A DNA stretch of 64,000 nucleotides from Branchiostoma floridae. Taxonomy: Eukaryota > Chordata > Leptocardii > Amphioxiformes > Branchiostomatidae. The translations under genes and the position numbers were made by a program. The DNA is taken from positions 17,595,795 through 17,659,794 of the forward strand of contig NC_049988.1 of assembly GCF_000003815.2 (NCBI RefSeq), read 5' to 3'. A model generated the notes under the pieces. That model was not told the origin of the DNA, did not search any database, and worked only from the letters and a program-made list of their open reading frames with translations. Within the stretch, counting starts at the first letter, position 1. Each line of letters begins with the position of its first letter. Of the stretch, positions 23,589 through 37,400 are shown one piece after another.

Positions 23589-26500
23589 GGTGCGACTTTT
23601 CAGGTTTCTGCACAGCAAAAATACACGCCCTACCTCAGGCGTGGTCCGAAACGCAATGAGAAATATAGCCGGCCTAATCTGAAGAAATTAGAAACCAGAG
23701 ATGAAAGAAAATCATATTGAGTGGGTGTAAAACAACGCACTTTTTCAAGTTGAGACCAATCATACAGACACGTAATCCTTTTCTTTGTTTGTTTGTTTGT
23801 TACATATTGAAAGAAAGGTATCGAAAACAATTTTTAAAGAAATTCAATTTTTTGATCATGTTTGGAAAACTATCAGATATATTGAATTAATGTATACGCA
23901 CACATGGGAGAAAAACAATTTTCACTCTTTATTCTTTGTTGTTCGTCTGACATTTTCCGCGTTCGTCACACAACGAGTAGTCAGTCAACACACGTAAGAT
24001 TTTCGTGTTAACGCAATTCATAGGTTTTCTACAGTGAATACATTTCATTTGGGGTTTTTGGCCTAGCGAAACTCAAGTGGCAAACCCATGCTTAATAATG
24101 ATAATACTATCATCAGGTTATTTACACGAGCTACCTTAAAACATATGTCAGATTATCAGGGTCACTAGTTACTAGTAGGGTTACTACTAGTACAAGTCAT
24201 TTTTAAGCAGAAGTGTTCCCTTTTCGCATATGGGTGATTTTGGAACAGTATATTGTTGGACAGGATGGAGATATGCTGTATTTGCCCTCAACAAGACTGG
24301 TGCTGAATAACCCTGGTGCTGAATGACACACCAGAAGACTGGTGCTGAATATCCCTGGTGCTGAATGACACACCAACAAGACTGGTGCTGAATATCCCTG
24401 GTGCTGAATAGCACACCAACAAAACTGGTGCCCCTGTCCCTGGTGCTGAATGACACACCAACAGGACTGGTGCCCCCGTCCCTGGTGCTGAATGACACAC
24501 CAACAAGACTGGTGCCCCCGTCCCTGGTGCTGAATGACACACCAACAAGACTGGTGCCCCCGTCCCTGGTGCTGAATGACACACCAACAAGACTGGTGCC
24601 CCCGTCCCTGGTGCTGAATGACACACCAACAAGACTGGTGCCCCCGTCCCTGGTGCTGAATGACACACCAACAAGACTGGTGCCTCTGTCCCTGGTGCTG
24701 AATGACACACCAACAAGACTGGTGCCCCCGTCCCTGGTACTGAATGACACACCAACAAGACTGGTGCCCCCGTCCCTGGTGCTGAATGACACACCAACAA
24801 GACTGGTGCCCCCGTCCCTGGTGCTGAATGACACACCAACAAGGACTGGTGCCCCCGTCCCTGGTGCTGAATGACACACCAACAAGACTGGTGCCCCCGT
24901 CCCTGGTGCTGAATGACACACCAACAAGACTGGTGCCCCCGTCCCTGGTGCTGAATGACACACCAACAAGACTGGTGCCCCCGTCCCTGGTGCTGAATGA
25001 CACACCAACAAGACTGGTGCCCCCGTCCCTGGTGCTGAATGACACACCAACAAGACTGGTGCCTCTGTCCCTGGTGCTGAATGACACACCAACAAGACTG
25101 GTGCCCCCGTCCCTGGTACTGAATGACACACCAACAAGACTGGTGCCCCCGTCGCTGGTTGCTGAATGACACACCAGCAAGACAGGTGCCCCCGTCCCTG
25201 GTGCTGAATGACACACCAACAAGACTGGTGCCCCCGTCCCTGGTGCTGAATGACACACCAACAAGACTGGTGCCCCCGTCCCTGGTGCTGAATGACACAC
25301 CAACAAGACTGGTGCCCCCGTCCCTGGTGCTGAATGACACACCAACAAGACTGGTGCCCCCGTCCCTGGTGCTGAATGACACACCAACATGACTGGTGCC
25401 CCCGTCCCTGGTGCTGAATGACACACCAACAAGACTGGTGGCCCCGTCCCTGGTGCTGAATGACACACCAACAAGACTGGTGCGCCTGTCCCTGGTGCTG
25501 AATGACACACCAACAAGACTGGTGCCCCCGTCCCTGGTGCTGAATGACACACCAACAAGACTGGTGGCCCTGTCCCTGGTGCCAAATGACACAACAACAA
25601 GACTGATACCCCTGTCCCTGGTGCTGAATAACACACCAACAAGAATGGTGCCCCTGTCTCTGGTGCTGAATGACACACCAACAATACTCGTGTCTCTGCC
25701 CCTGAATGACACACCAACAAGACTGGTGCCCCCGTCCCTGTGCTGAATGACACACCAACAAGAATGGTGCCCCTGTCCCTGGTGCTGAATGACACACCAA
25801 CAAGACGGATGTCCCTGTCCCTGAATGACATATCACAAAAACTGATGTGACGTGTGTAACAGCTAACATGAATAATTTAAGTCGGGTTAGGGGTGGGGGC
25901 GAAGTTATTAGATGGGGGGGGGGGGGGGGGCGCTGTGAAACCGACAATGGAGCATATTCTGTATTTTATAACCTTTTATAAACCTAAGTGGTGTTACATG
26001 TTACACCACAAGTCTGAAGCATTCTAGCTTTAGACAAAGAAATATATTCAATGGAATAATTTTGCCAAACCGGTTTTTATAATATCCTAAAAGGTTTCCC
26101 ATTAAAACCATTAAAGACACACACTCCACCCCTATGATATTCACTAGGATGGACACATTGTTGTTTACTTACACAGAAAGATCGCCTTATAGATGACTAC
26201 GTCATGTCAAAGGATGAAAACCACTAACGTCAACAGGTAGATTGATCGAAGGTCGCGAGAACAACAGTGTTTGTGAAGCAAATGACGCATTAATAACATT
26301 CATTTATAAGCAAGGTCAGAAATAAATATCGGGTTACTGAAGAAGTTGAAATGTTTGCGGGAAGTTAAGTTCGCTGTATTTAAAAATAAGGAGTGTCCGC
26401 GGTGGTTTGAAGTTCGCGGTTGAGACAAGGAGTTAGGAAGGAAGAAAACAGATAAAAAAAGATTCGCTGTGGGTCAGTTGCAGCAAAAATGAAGAACATA

Positions 26501-27084
26501 TAACCATCTTGAAGATTTCTAGCTTTACAGTAAGTCCCATGGTTCCACCTTGTGACTTATCATAAAATACTCCTCTCGAAAATCGTTAAAATTCCATCAG
26601 GCGAAACGACTTAAAGTAGCTATCTTGACCACATGTATCTTACCGAGCTGCTGGACACTTATGATATGTTTTGACGAATTTCTTATCTTGGAAGTGAAAG
26701 ACGTTTTGATACATCTTCAATACGACTTTCGGTCGACTTTTTGGTCGCCAATAGGTCGCCAAATCGCCAGGACATTGAGCGTCTTTTCTCAACTGAAAAT
26801 CTATCCTGTTACACTGGACGGCTTTTGGTGATCGGCGAACAATGGTGGATCCCTAGGAATCATGCAGTAGTCGAGACGACACCGGCCGTACTTTCGTCGA
26901 AAATGTCCGTTTGAGCTCGAACACTCGTCGGGCGAGCAATTTTCCTGTTGTCCTGTTGCACAACTAACGTCTGCTGTTAATATTCAGCGTACAGTTCAAA
27001 TAGACTTGTAAAGAAACTTTTTGAATGTACAAGACTGGATTGTTTATATACTCAACGTTGAGGAGACTCACGAAGAAGGCAAAG
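23589..27084. promoter_or_regulatory. Shared upstream region of the fibrinogen-domain gene and copy B
   Basis: The two genes point away from each other, so both promoters must lie here unless further 5' exons exist. Besides the minisatellite there is a G run near 25914-25930 and GC-rich patches at 26380-26430 and 26690-26940. I found no confident TATA box or transcription start. Confidence 0.4.
24289..25826. repeat. 42-bp minisatellite, about 36 copies
   Basis: Head-to-tail units of GCTGAATGACACACCAACAAGACTGGTGCCCCCGTCCCTGGT, with shorter and variant units at the left edge and degenerate ones at the right. The length is a multiple of three and the unit lacks stops in several frames, which explains the very long open frames on both strands. 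I do not regard these as genes. The array lies between two divergent genes, about 0.7 kb upstream of the fibrinogen-domain start and 1.3 kb upstream of copy B's start. Confidence 0.97.
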
Positions 27085-30000
27085 ATGAGCAAGCTGTTGC
27101 TGGTTACAGGTAAAAGTACATCCTGTAGACATACATTTCTAAATGCTCTTCGACGTCTTGTATACATGAGGAGATATTGACCTGACAGGGCAAAACACGT
27201 TAAAGGGGAGGGTTAGCAACCATTCCTGTAAAAAAATATACCTTGCTTCTGAAACAGCAAGGAAATTTTGCCTATATGCCACTTGGCACGAAAAGGCCAC
27301 AAAATGTATTTCTATTAAAACATAAAGAGTGATCTATTGTGAAATACTGCAATTTTGCATCTTTTACATGTCTTAGAAAATCTATATTACACACCCTCTA
27401 CCTTCGTTTAGACTTTTATGTCGCACATGTGGTTTTGTCTTATTTGATTTGTTATTTTGATTAGAATTTAGAGTATAGTGACCTACTGTTTTGTGATTCG
27501 ATTCTGTACTTTATTTGAGATTAGTCCTGTCGATTGACTTGTCATTTATCTACACTGTTGTTTCTCTTTCTCATATACATGTACTTGATACCACCTATAT
27601 TGATGTTTTAGTTTATCGTCGGTGGTATTATGTACTTTTCATTGTAGTATCTATTATTTGTCTTCGGATCCGTGGTTTACGTTTACCGTTGGGGTGCCAA
27701 AACGTAACAATTAGTCGCATGCTTTAAGTGTGCTTAAGCCGGGTTTACAATTCATGCGGACGCCGGCCGAATTTGTAGCTCGGTCAGAGCTCGCCGAATT
27801 TCAACATCGCCCGAGTATCGGCTGTATTTTGTCGCTGAAAATCTGCCCTTTTACAAATGAAAGGAGCCCGTCCGACGTCCGTCCAATACTACTGATTATA
27901 AATTTTTAATCAGATTGTACTATATCTGGAACAAGGACGAATTCAGAGCTGACTAACCTTGTAAAAAGTAAACATTTGTATTAATTTTAATTTCTGAGTT
28001 GCGGGAAATATGTAGGATATGAGCGTGTTGCATGTTGTATTTGTGCTGTAAGAAATAAAAGTGTGATTACGGGTCAAGAAGGATGGAGCAGAAGAATGAT
28101 GAAATTTTTGCGATTATGAAATTTTAGCGATTGAATGGTGACCGTGAACAGTTCACAGAATTTCAGTACCTCGGTCTTCCCGTAGCTGATAAGAAAGCAC
28201 GCAAAAACTTCGTTTCTCTGCTCGACCAAAAATTCGATCATCTTCCCCTGAATCGGCTTGAGTTCAAAGGGCGGGAATTTGAGGAAATTTCTAGGCATAG
28301 AATATACATTATGAAGTGTCCATTCTCGAAGGAGAATAATTTTGTTTTCAAATTCAATTTTGGAACAGTCCATTTGTGCATAAGGAGGAGGGTGGGGTGA
28401 AATATGCTGAAAATACAGGTGTGACAGCGTTCTCGCCCCCCCGTGATCTCGCCCTCCCGGGGGCGAAATCACTAGCGATCTCGCCCCCCCGGGGCGAAAT
28501 CACTAGAGATCTCGCCCTCCCCGGTTAGTGATTTCGCCCCCCTACCTCGCCCCCCTTTAGCGATTTCGCCCCCCCCCCAAAAACGGGTTTACATGATATT
28601 TTAGAAGTTGATTGGTATAAATCACACAATGCAGTTTCAGAATGATATAAGTACACGAGTTTGATACATAACTGCATCCATAGTATCAATATTAACGTAA
28701 GTACATGGCAATAAGATAGTTGAACTTGTTTCAGACAAGGAGGGTTGGGTCCCTTGTATTCCCTTTATTGCATGTACCTGAGTCTCGACATGAGATATAT
28801 TTCATTGTATTCACCTGTCTTCAAGGAACCTATATATCTCCAATATGAAGTCTCTATTACGAATTGACCACAAAAGAACTATGCCATGTCTTTATCGATT
28901 ATGCAAATAAGGTATTCATTAGAATAATGCACAATTTGGTGTATGCACCTGGCCAAGGGGTATCTTCACCTTCAATATGACTGTTTTTCTAGTATTTAGA
29001 AACTGGTACGTTATATGCACCTACCCTATGGATATCTTCACCTCCAATATGACTGTTTTTCTAGTATTTAGGAACTGGTGTTTTACCCGTGTTTCTTAAG
29101 ACTGGTACGTTACCAGTTTTTTGTAGCATTTAGCAACAGGTATATGAAATTGTGTGTAGATAGTGTTCATAATGAGAAACTATTATTCAATTGTGTTTTT
29201 CTTAGTGCTTTGGAAATGTTTTCTGCACAAGAAAGAAAATACTTTGACAACTTGAAAACATATAGCTGACGTATTCCGTACCATAGACGGTGTTCATTTA
29301 TACGTTCACAATAGCATTGTTTTCTATGCCACATCCGCCATGTCAGCTGCAAAAAAAATGTCCTTTCAATGTAGTGTTTGCACCGAACAAGGTATGACAT
29401 CTTACGGTAATAAGGTACCATATAGGTACCAGGTAGCACTCCCAGGTGCAGTATAGTACCAGGTAGTGCACCTAATATGTAGTAACCAGCTGCTCTTAAG
29501 ACCCCTCCGAGGAATACTAGTAATGTTCTGGGGGGGGGGGGCGAAAACGCTAAAGGGGGGCGAAAACGCTAGTGATCTCGCCCCCCGGGGGGGCGAGATC
29601 GCTGGGGGGGGCGAGATCGCTGTCACACCGGCCTTTCTAATATCTGTTTACGTTTGTGTCAGTCCTTGTTGCCTTTTTTTCATTTATGTAATCATTTCTG
29701 CTTTCATATATGTGTTCATTTAATTTTATTTGATGTGCAATAAAAAGTTTTATCCACAACAAAACTGCAGCAATCCTGTGGATGGTGGTCGTGTCCCTCC
29801 CGCGAGTGGAGTCGTCCCTGTGTCGTGGTGACGTCCCCGCCCCGTCGTGTTCATGTCGGGACGGAGTCGCAGATGGGAACAACGGACGGTGCACAGTCTG
29901 CTCGTGTACAGCGGACGGACAGCCAGGGGACTGCTGCGGTGAGCAACTATTTTCTTTGCGCACATTGTTATTGTTATGGTTATTGTTATTGGCTGGGCCC

Positions 30001-32084
30001 ACTACTCTCTCTTGGCAGCCAGGGGCTGAATTGCGAGGAGCTTACAATAGGCTGGGCTAAATCGCAAGGGTCTGGAGCGAATCCGCAGCCCGATGGCAGA
30101 TCAAGTTCGACATGCTGGTAGAGTTCTACGGCGTGTTTGTGTGCTCCCAAATCCGCTGGATTCCGTACGATGTCGTACGAAGGAGGTACTTACCACTTAC
30201 GGATCACAAAAGATTGCACACGTTTTGGCACGTAGACACCACGCAGTTGCACTTACGGCGGGTTGTGTCCTTAAGCTAGGCCGCAGCTAGTACTCATTCA
30301 CACCTGAGTTAAGTGAGGAAAGTCTTTCCCAAGGGCACAAGATCGGTGACGCGGCAAACGGATTCGAACCCGGGACCTCTTGGGCCTGAGACCAACGCGC
30401 TGCCGATCGTGCCACGCGGTCCTGACAGTCCAAGTGGCGTTTAAGACCAGTCTTCCTTTGTTAGGTGTGCATATTTCTGTTTTACAGTAATGCCCTATAT
30501 CTACTCCTTCTACATACAGTATTTACCCCGTGTCGTGAGTACACCGACCTGGGCTGCTGGAGGGACAGCGGCACCCGCCTCATGCCGTCCCTCGAGGGGA
30601 CGGACCCGCGGCTGGACGGCCACTACAGCGCCCGCCAGAACGCTATAGAGAAGTGTTACCAAGTGGCGCTCTCCCAAGGCATGACCCTCTTCGGTGTGCA
30701 GGACGGCGGTTGGTGTTTTGGGCATCCCGGTCTGAGCTATACCTACGGGCCTGCCTTTAATTGCGCGCCGGACGGCGAGGGCGGGTACTTCGCAAGTCAG
30801 GCCTACAGGATTCACGGTCAGTCTTCTTTGTTTGTTTGTTTGTTTGTTTTGCGTACACGGTAAACCGCCTTATGACGTAACACACCGGGTTTGTACTGGA
30901 CAGTACAAGCTAGATATCCGGACAAATCATTTAATCCACTCACACCTGGGAGGACCCATACTCTATTCGATCTTAAAGTGCGGTGGCTTCTTCACTTACC
31001 GAAGCTATATACTATAAATGCATTTAAGTTCGCGGGGGTTTAATTTCGCGGTAGCGGGAAAAATGACTTTTCGCGGTGGATTTAATTTCACGGTAACACC
31101 ATCTACTGCAGTCTAATACCTTAATAGAAAAATGTTCGCGGTGGATTTAATTTCGCGGTAAAGTGGTCGCTGCGAAAACCACGAACATTAATCCACCGCG
31201 AACATTTCTGCATTTAAAGTAACGTTAGATACAAATACAGAAGTTAGTATGTTACGCCTTAGGGCGGTTATAACGGCTATGTAACGTTAGATACAGATAC
31301 AGAAGTTAGTATGTTATGCCGTAGGGCGGTTATAACGGCTATGTAACGTTAGATACAGATACAGAAGTTAGTATGTTACGCCGTAGGGCGGTTATAACGG
31401 CTATATAACGTTAGATACAGATACAGAAGTTAGTATGTTACGCCGTAGGGCGGTTATAACGGCTATGTAACGTTAGATACAGATACAGAAGTTAGTATGT
31501 TACGCCGTAGGGCGGTTATAACGGCTATGTAACGTTAGATACAGATACAGATACAGAAGTTAGTATGTTACGCTGTAGGGCGGTTATAACGGCTATATGA
31601 CGTTAGATACAGATACTACTGTAGAATCTTGTGTGTTACGCTATGTAGATGCAAATACAGAAGCTGGACCAGGTGCTTTACGCCGTAGGGCGGTTATATC
31701 GGCCATAGAAATTGAGGTTCAGATGCAGATTTTGCCGCCTCAGGTCCTGAAACGAAGGCGGCATGTGAGACGATACAAGCCCCGAACTGCAGTCTCACCA
31801 CATCGGCAAGGTACGGGCCGCCCGGGGACCAGCCCTGCCACGTCACGGTCGACATTCACGAGGGGATTCGCAGGTACGGACATTTATATATATCCATTTA
31901 TGATAATGATGATAACACATCTGGTGTATTACTTGCAGACAGTAGGTAACAATGTTTACCGTCGCCAATTATGTTTTCGGTAGCGTTTGTGTGTGTTTGT
32001 GTAGCCGTGGAACACAACTCCTTCGAGCTATACTTTAGCACTACGTAGTGCTACAGTATGGCTCGAAGGAGTTGTGTTCCACGG

Positions 32085-32127
<43 letters not shown>

Positions 32128-34411
32128 TGTGCGTGTGTGTGTGTGTCTGTGTGTGTAACGCCTACACTGCATGGATTGTATTGATATTTCTTAGTAATTC
32201 TTTAGAACTACGTGCTCGAGGCACCTCCTCGAACACGGGACCCCGTTTTACGTCCCTTCCGAAAGACGAATTCTTGTGTTCAACCGTTTCTTTCCCCGGA
32301 CTGCCAAATTTTGGAACCCTCTCGATGACAACTGTTTCCCTCTGTTTACAACCGCTTAGCGCTATAGCCTTCAAAACAAATTTCCACCGCTATCTCGTTG
32401 TATAATCATTTCCACCATTTTAGTTAATTGCCGTAGTCAATAGTCTTATGACCTTGAACAATCCCGTTAAAATTATTCAGTCCTGATGGCACGGTTGGGT
32501 AGTCTCTTCAGCCAGGTTGCATGGTTTTCAAGAAAGCCCGAATTACAAAACCAATGAATAACAATGATGTGAAAGTAAATTTACAATTAAATAAAAATGA
32601 ATCCATATCAACATACATATGGGGCAGTCGGAAAAATGCACAATAAATCAAATTAGCATATAAGCCATTCCATAGTTCCGAGTGCGCATGTGCAGTCGTG
32701 ATGCTTTGTTGTATAAGGTCAAGGGTTACAACCATTCCAAATTGCAAAAGAAAAACAAACAAACAATGGCTTCTAATCTCTCCAGGGACGAAGGGGAAGT
32801 AGGTACCAAAATACAGGTCATTAATCATAGTATCATGTCACAGGAGCAGAAAGTATACATTTGTGGGGTGAAAATGGCCCAAAACTTTTAAAAATGTCGT
32901 TTAAAGGATAGTTCCTGTCGTTGTGTGGAGATGTGTAAAACAAGCATTCGAGAAAAAATCACAATTTTTTTTTTCAGTTTGGAAAAGTAGCAAAATGCCA
33001 TAGTAAAAAAAAATCATAATGAGAGAACGTTTAGAACTTTAATACGCCTTGCAATTCTTCGTCAACATACATAGCATTATATTATATGATAAGGGATGTG
33101 TAATTCGATTGTTTGTATTTATATATATCTGATTTGTTTTTCAGTATCGACAATCCTCTTCAAGTCCATCAATGTGGGAACATCATCATCAATGCCATAG
33201 TGTCATTCCAGTGTGATCACGCCTACGATGTAAGCCCGTTTTTAATTGGGGTATAACAAAATAAAAAAAGAAAGAAAACCAGACAAGAGGTTTTTTCACT
33301 GTTTTCATTTTTTTAATAAGTTTTCAAAGAACATACAAGAGAAGAAGGAAAGAAAAAGGGAGGTGTCAAGCTACCCACGACAGGTTACTTGTCCGCCGAG
33401 CTCCCACCAACCAACTCCTGCCAACTTGACACATCCAAAAGTCACATGACACATCCAAATGACACATAAAAAAAAAGACATACGAAACGTACAAGACAGA
33501 CAGTTCATACCAGTAGACTGATACAACTACAGGGAAGCAGGGGATTAAAAGCGCCCCCTCGGCATTCCAACATCTTAAAGAGGTTTTCTTTTTAAGAATT
33601 CCATTCCTTATTCCCGTTACTGCCAGGAGTTTCATTCGTGGTTTTATGGGTGGGTGGTCGGCATAACCCTAGCGGTTTTCCAAGGTACTGTAGCAGGAAT
33701 CCCTTTTCATCTCCTGTTTCTGTAAGAGCTGTGGTCACGATTTTGGGAAGCTTAGCAGCTTTCAGCAATTGGAGGAGGGAAGCTCAGAAGATATTGACGG
33801 ATTTTTATGATTTTTTGCATATTGGTGACAGAGATGACGATTGACATACGTAATGAGATCCGATCTATACAAATTAGCCTTTCAAATGACTTGCTTAATA
33901 AATGAGGAAGCACCATAAGTTTTAGCAGGATGAAACTTTCATACGTGTGCATACATATGCATTTTAGAGAGGTAAAAAAGGGTGGTAACTTACAGGTTTG
34001 ACTGAATACGAGAAATAGCTAGTTTGCGCCATACATGCTCATCAGTCCACTAGCACCTCATTAAAGAATAATGCTCTAGTGGAGGGCAAAAACTTAATTT
34101 TCCTAATGTGCCCACATTCATTAATAAATCATGATAATGGCCTACCTTAACTTTTTCAATTGCCAAGAAGATTATACCCCAAAAAACCAATTTGGAAAGA
34201 TCATATCCAGTTGCTTGAGTAACTGCTATGTATGTTGGCATATCTTATTACCTGGATGTCAAACCTTCATCGACGTACCAAGAAGATTATATTTTCGGGC
34301 CTGGGTGTTTGTGAACAGTATAACTCGAGAAGTTGTTGCTGGATTTTGATGACATTGTAGAAAAAAGAAATATTCTTGGTGATTAACTTCTGCGGTAGAT
34401 AGAAAATGTGG

Positions 34412-34466
<55 letters not shown>

Positions 34467-37400
34467 GCCTCTCTCTGCTTAGCCTTTAGTATGAACATGC
34501 AATAAAGATCAATCAATCAATCAATCATCATATTTCTTCTTTAAGGCGTCTGTACAGTGGACTGTGAGGCAGAGCGACACGCAGGTGTTGAGTCTGGAGG
34601 TCCTGCCTGATGACGTCATCGCCGACAAGTTGCGGCTGGACCTGCCGCCGGATACCCTCCCTGCCGGGCTGTTCATGGTGCAGGTGGGGAGGAACAAAAT
34701 TATAGATATATCCCTTAGGCCATGTGATTTCCATTATATATGGGTGTCTGGTGATAGTTTCAACATAGTTTTTGTAAAATCTAATCTTTGCAAGATTTCT
34801 TGCAGTTTTGAAGGGAATGCTTGTTGATATCCTACAAAATAGACTAAGTTCGTGATTATATACTATTCTGAAGTGAAAAAAATCTGAGTGTTTTCAAAGA
34901 ATTTTGATTGTTGTCTCCTCTAACAAGCCTGCAGTGTGATTACCTCACCCCTAGGGGGCCTACTGATAGCCAGGAAGTTTTTGCTTCGAACCAGGAAATG
35001 GTACTTCTAATTTGGGCCCAAAATGACTTAGCTTAGCTACCAGCTTTAAAAAAGTTTTCATCCATGCTGTAAAGCATACAAAGCAGATGTAAAATGAGCA
35101 AAAATATCAGATTAAAAAAAAAAAGAACATGTATGGGAAAACATATACTAATGTCATGGAATGCTAACGTCAATTCCAAGGTCAAAGAAGAAGATGTAAC
35201 AGAACAAAGATGACGAATCTATTGTCCGGGGGTGGGTATTCCATACTCCATATGTTTGGTCATTTCTTCAACATCCCTGACCACTTACATTTCATAATGA
35301 AGGCAACTTTTTTTGGCCAACTTTTCTATCCGCACGTCCATGTTAGTGAAGTGATAGTTAGTATGGGAGTCCAGGTAAACTAACTAGGATGGAAAAAGTG
35401 ATCCCGGAATAAAAGCTGATTTGTTTATATGATATGATAATCTTTATTGCATATTCATGCCCGAGGGCTAAATGCACAAAAGGACCACATATGGTCTTAT
35501 GGATGCAGAGGAAAAAACTAAAATTAAACAATGATTTTAAACTACACTAAATGGAAAAGGAACTAAGACACTATGTGTTACAATCTCTAATGGCTGCATC
35601 TAAACATGTTCTTACAGGTTACAGTGACCATGGAAGTACCCGAGGTTGGACACACCAGCATCGGTGTGGCGCAGACGTGGCTGGAGGTGTTCCCGTTCCC
35701 CATTGTTGTGACACTTAACGGCAATGCCGCGAGGACCAAACCGCTGGGGCATGTTTTTGTTACTGCCTGGTTGGCTCATGACTCTCGTTGCCGGATTCCT
35801 AGCGACCAGCTAAGCTACAACTGGACATGTGAAGCAGTCAGTTATCCGAACCCACCAGGTATATATATGTTACATGTTTTCCAGTGAAGAAACATTAAGA
35901 ACCAAGCTGTGCCTTGGTTACAATAGCATACAGTGGATAACAACCCAGTGCTCTTACAGCCTCAAAATGCTATTTGAAGACCTTTACCTTCTGCCTGCCC
36001 TTTGTAGATGTTTGAGGCACTGTTAAAGTATGCTACTAACTTGAGCACAGGGCCACGTTGTCCTCGTCTGTCCTAAAGCAAAAAAAAAAAATCTACAAAG
36101 TGCTACAGATTGTAAAATGTAATGCATCTACGATTCAATCTATAACAAACTATCCTCAGTTACCAGCGACGGAATACCGGCTTGCGAAGCTCTTCTTGGA
36201 ACCCTAGAGGCTGACTCGAATCCAGATAGGGGTACCTTACACTTCGACACCAGCCTTAAGCCTGTCCCACTGGATTCCGTTGTTAAAGTCCGTTTAGTCG
36301 TCGCCGCTGAGGGGCATGAACCTGGTCATACCTACATCGACATACACACCAACGGAGACCCAAGCCTCGGAGAGTACAGAATAGTGTAAGTACTTTTATT
36401 TTCTTCCCATAGATACAATCTTTTGATCTGTAACGTCTCTTCAGTAGACTCTTGTTTTTTAAACACTTTCTTTCTTAATACAACAATCAAGAGGTATGCG
36501 TTACGTAGACATTTTGTCCAACCCCGAAAATTTGACATACGGATTTTTCGACCAGTTCTCTGGTCAACCGAGAGTGTGGCGACATCAAGGGTCAAAGGTG
36601 ATTGGAAGTCTGTATCAGCCCCCGTCTGACGTCTTACCTTTGACCCGAAAATTAGGCAAGTCGCAATTCTTCGTTCAGGTCCGGACCTGTATTTATACAG
36701 TTTTACAAGTACAGGTATACAGCCCTTACATACAACCTCGCTAGTTATTATCATTTGTTTTTGTAGATGTTCATTTAACTGTAACCCCGGAGACCTAATC
36801 GCCCACGAGATGCTATACCTCATCATACCATGGAGCGTAGATAATTCTGGTCCTAACTCGTGGACTTTTGTGGAGGCTCCAGCAGACTTTCCTGGCATCG
36901 ACTGGACAAACGACATCTTACTTGTCAATGACGACAACCTAAAAGTTCGTCCCAACGTTTTTACAGTAAGTACTTCTAATACTACAAAAATTACTTATCT
37001 TTTTGTTGCTGGTTATTTCAAATGTACATGTCAATGAAGATAATGGTGACGATGATAGATTCATAGTTTGCCTATTTCTGCAACTGTTCAATCATGAAAA
37101 ATCCCAAGGAAGAGAAACACATGAATCGTGGCATTTTGCTTTGTGGGAAGATAAAGCATTATTTGACACAATTTTTTTTAATCTCACAGGTTCCCATGAA
37201 GGAAGCAAAACGCCCGAATAGTGGCATTTTGCTTTGTGCATGTGGCAAAGATAAATTAAAGCATTCTTTTGGTGCATTTTTGCATTTTGCCGCCTTAGCG
37301 GCAAAATGCCTTCTGGCCAGAGTAGTCGCCGTTGGAATGAACGGACCTGTTCAATCCATGCCAAACATTTCTATACCTGTTAAAACAGGCATTGCTTCAA

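Larger units (their letters stand above)
27085..30816 (+). other. Copy B exons for signal peptide, Cys-rich segment and WSC-like domain
   Basis: Exon 27085-27109 has ATG and 8 codons and ends with GTAAAAG. Exon 29771-29938 completes the signal peptide and gives a Cys-rich stretch (CRGD...CSCRDG...CTVCSC...CC). Exon 30520-30816 encodes a domain with YTDLGCWRDSG, LMPSLEGTDPRLDGHY, AIEKCYQVALSQG, FGVQDGGWCFG and CAPDGEGGYFA. The GCW...C...F.VQ.GGWC layout resembles WSC-like carbohydrate-binding domains. Phases close at both junctions. The remote first exon is inferred from the signal peptide it creates and needs transcript support. Confidence 0.78.

Noticed and set aside
24187-25947. Very long open frames (up to 586 codons) on the minus strand and shorter ones on the plus strand
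   Set aside because: They come from a 42-bp repeat whose length is a multiple of three and lacks stops; several frames on both strands are open at once.
29466-29723. Gly-rich open frame near copy B exon 2
   Set aside because: It covers the right terminal repeat of the 28419-29629 element.
30353-30420. Possible tRNA gene on the minus strand
   Set aside because: A and B boxes are present but the acceptor and anticodon arms do not pair, and the body is a dispersed SINE.
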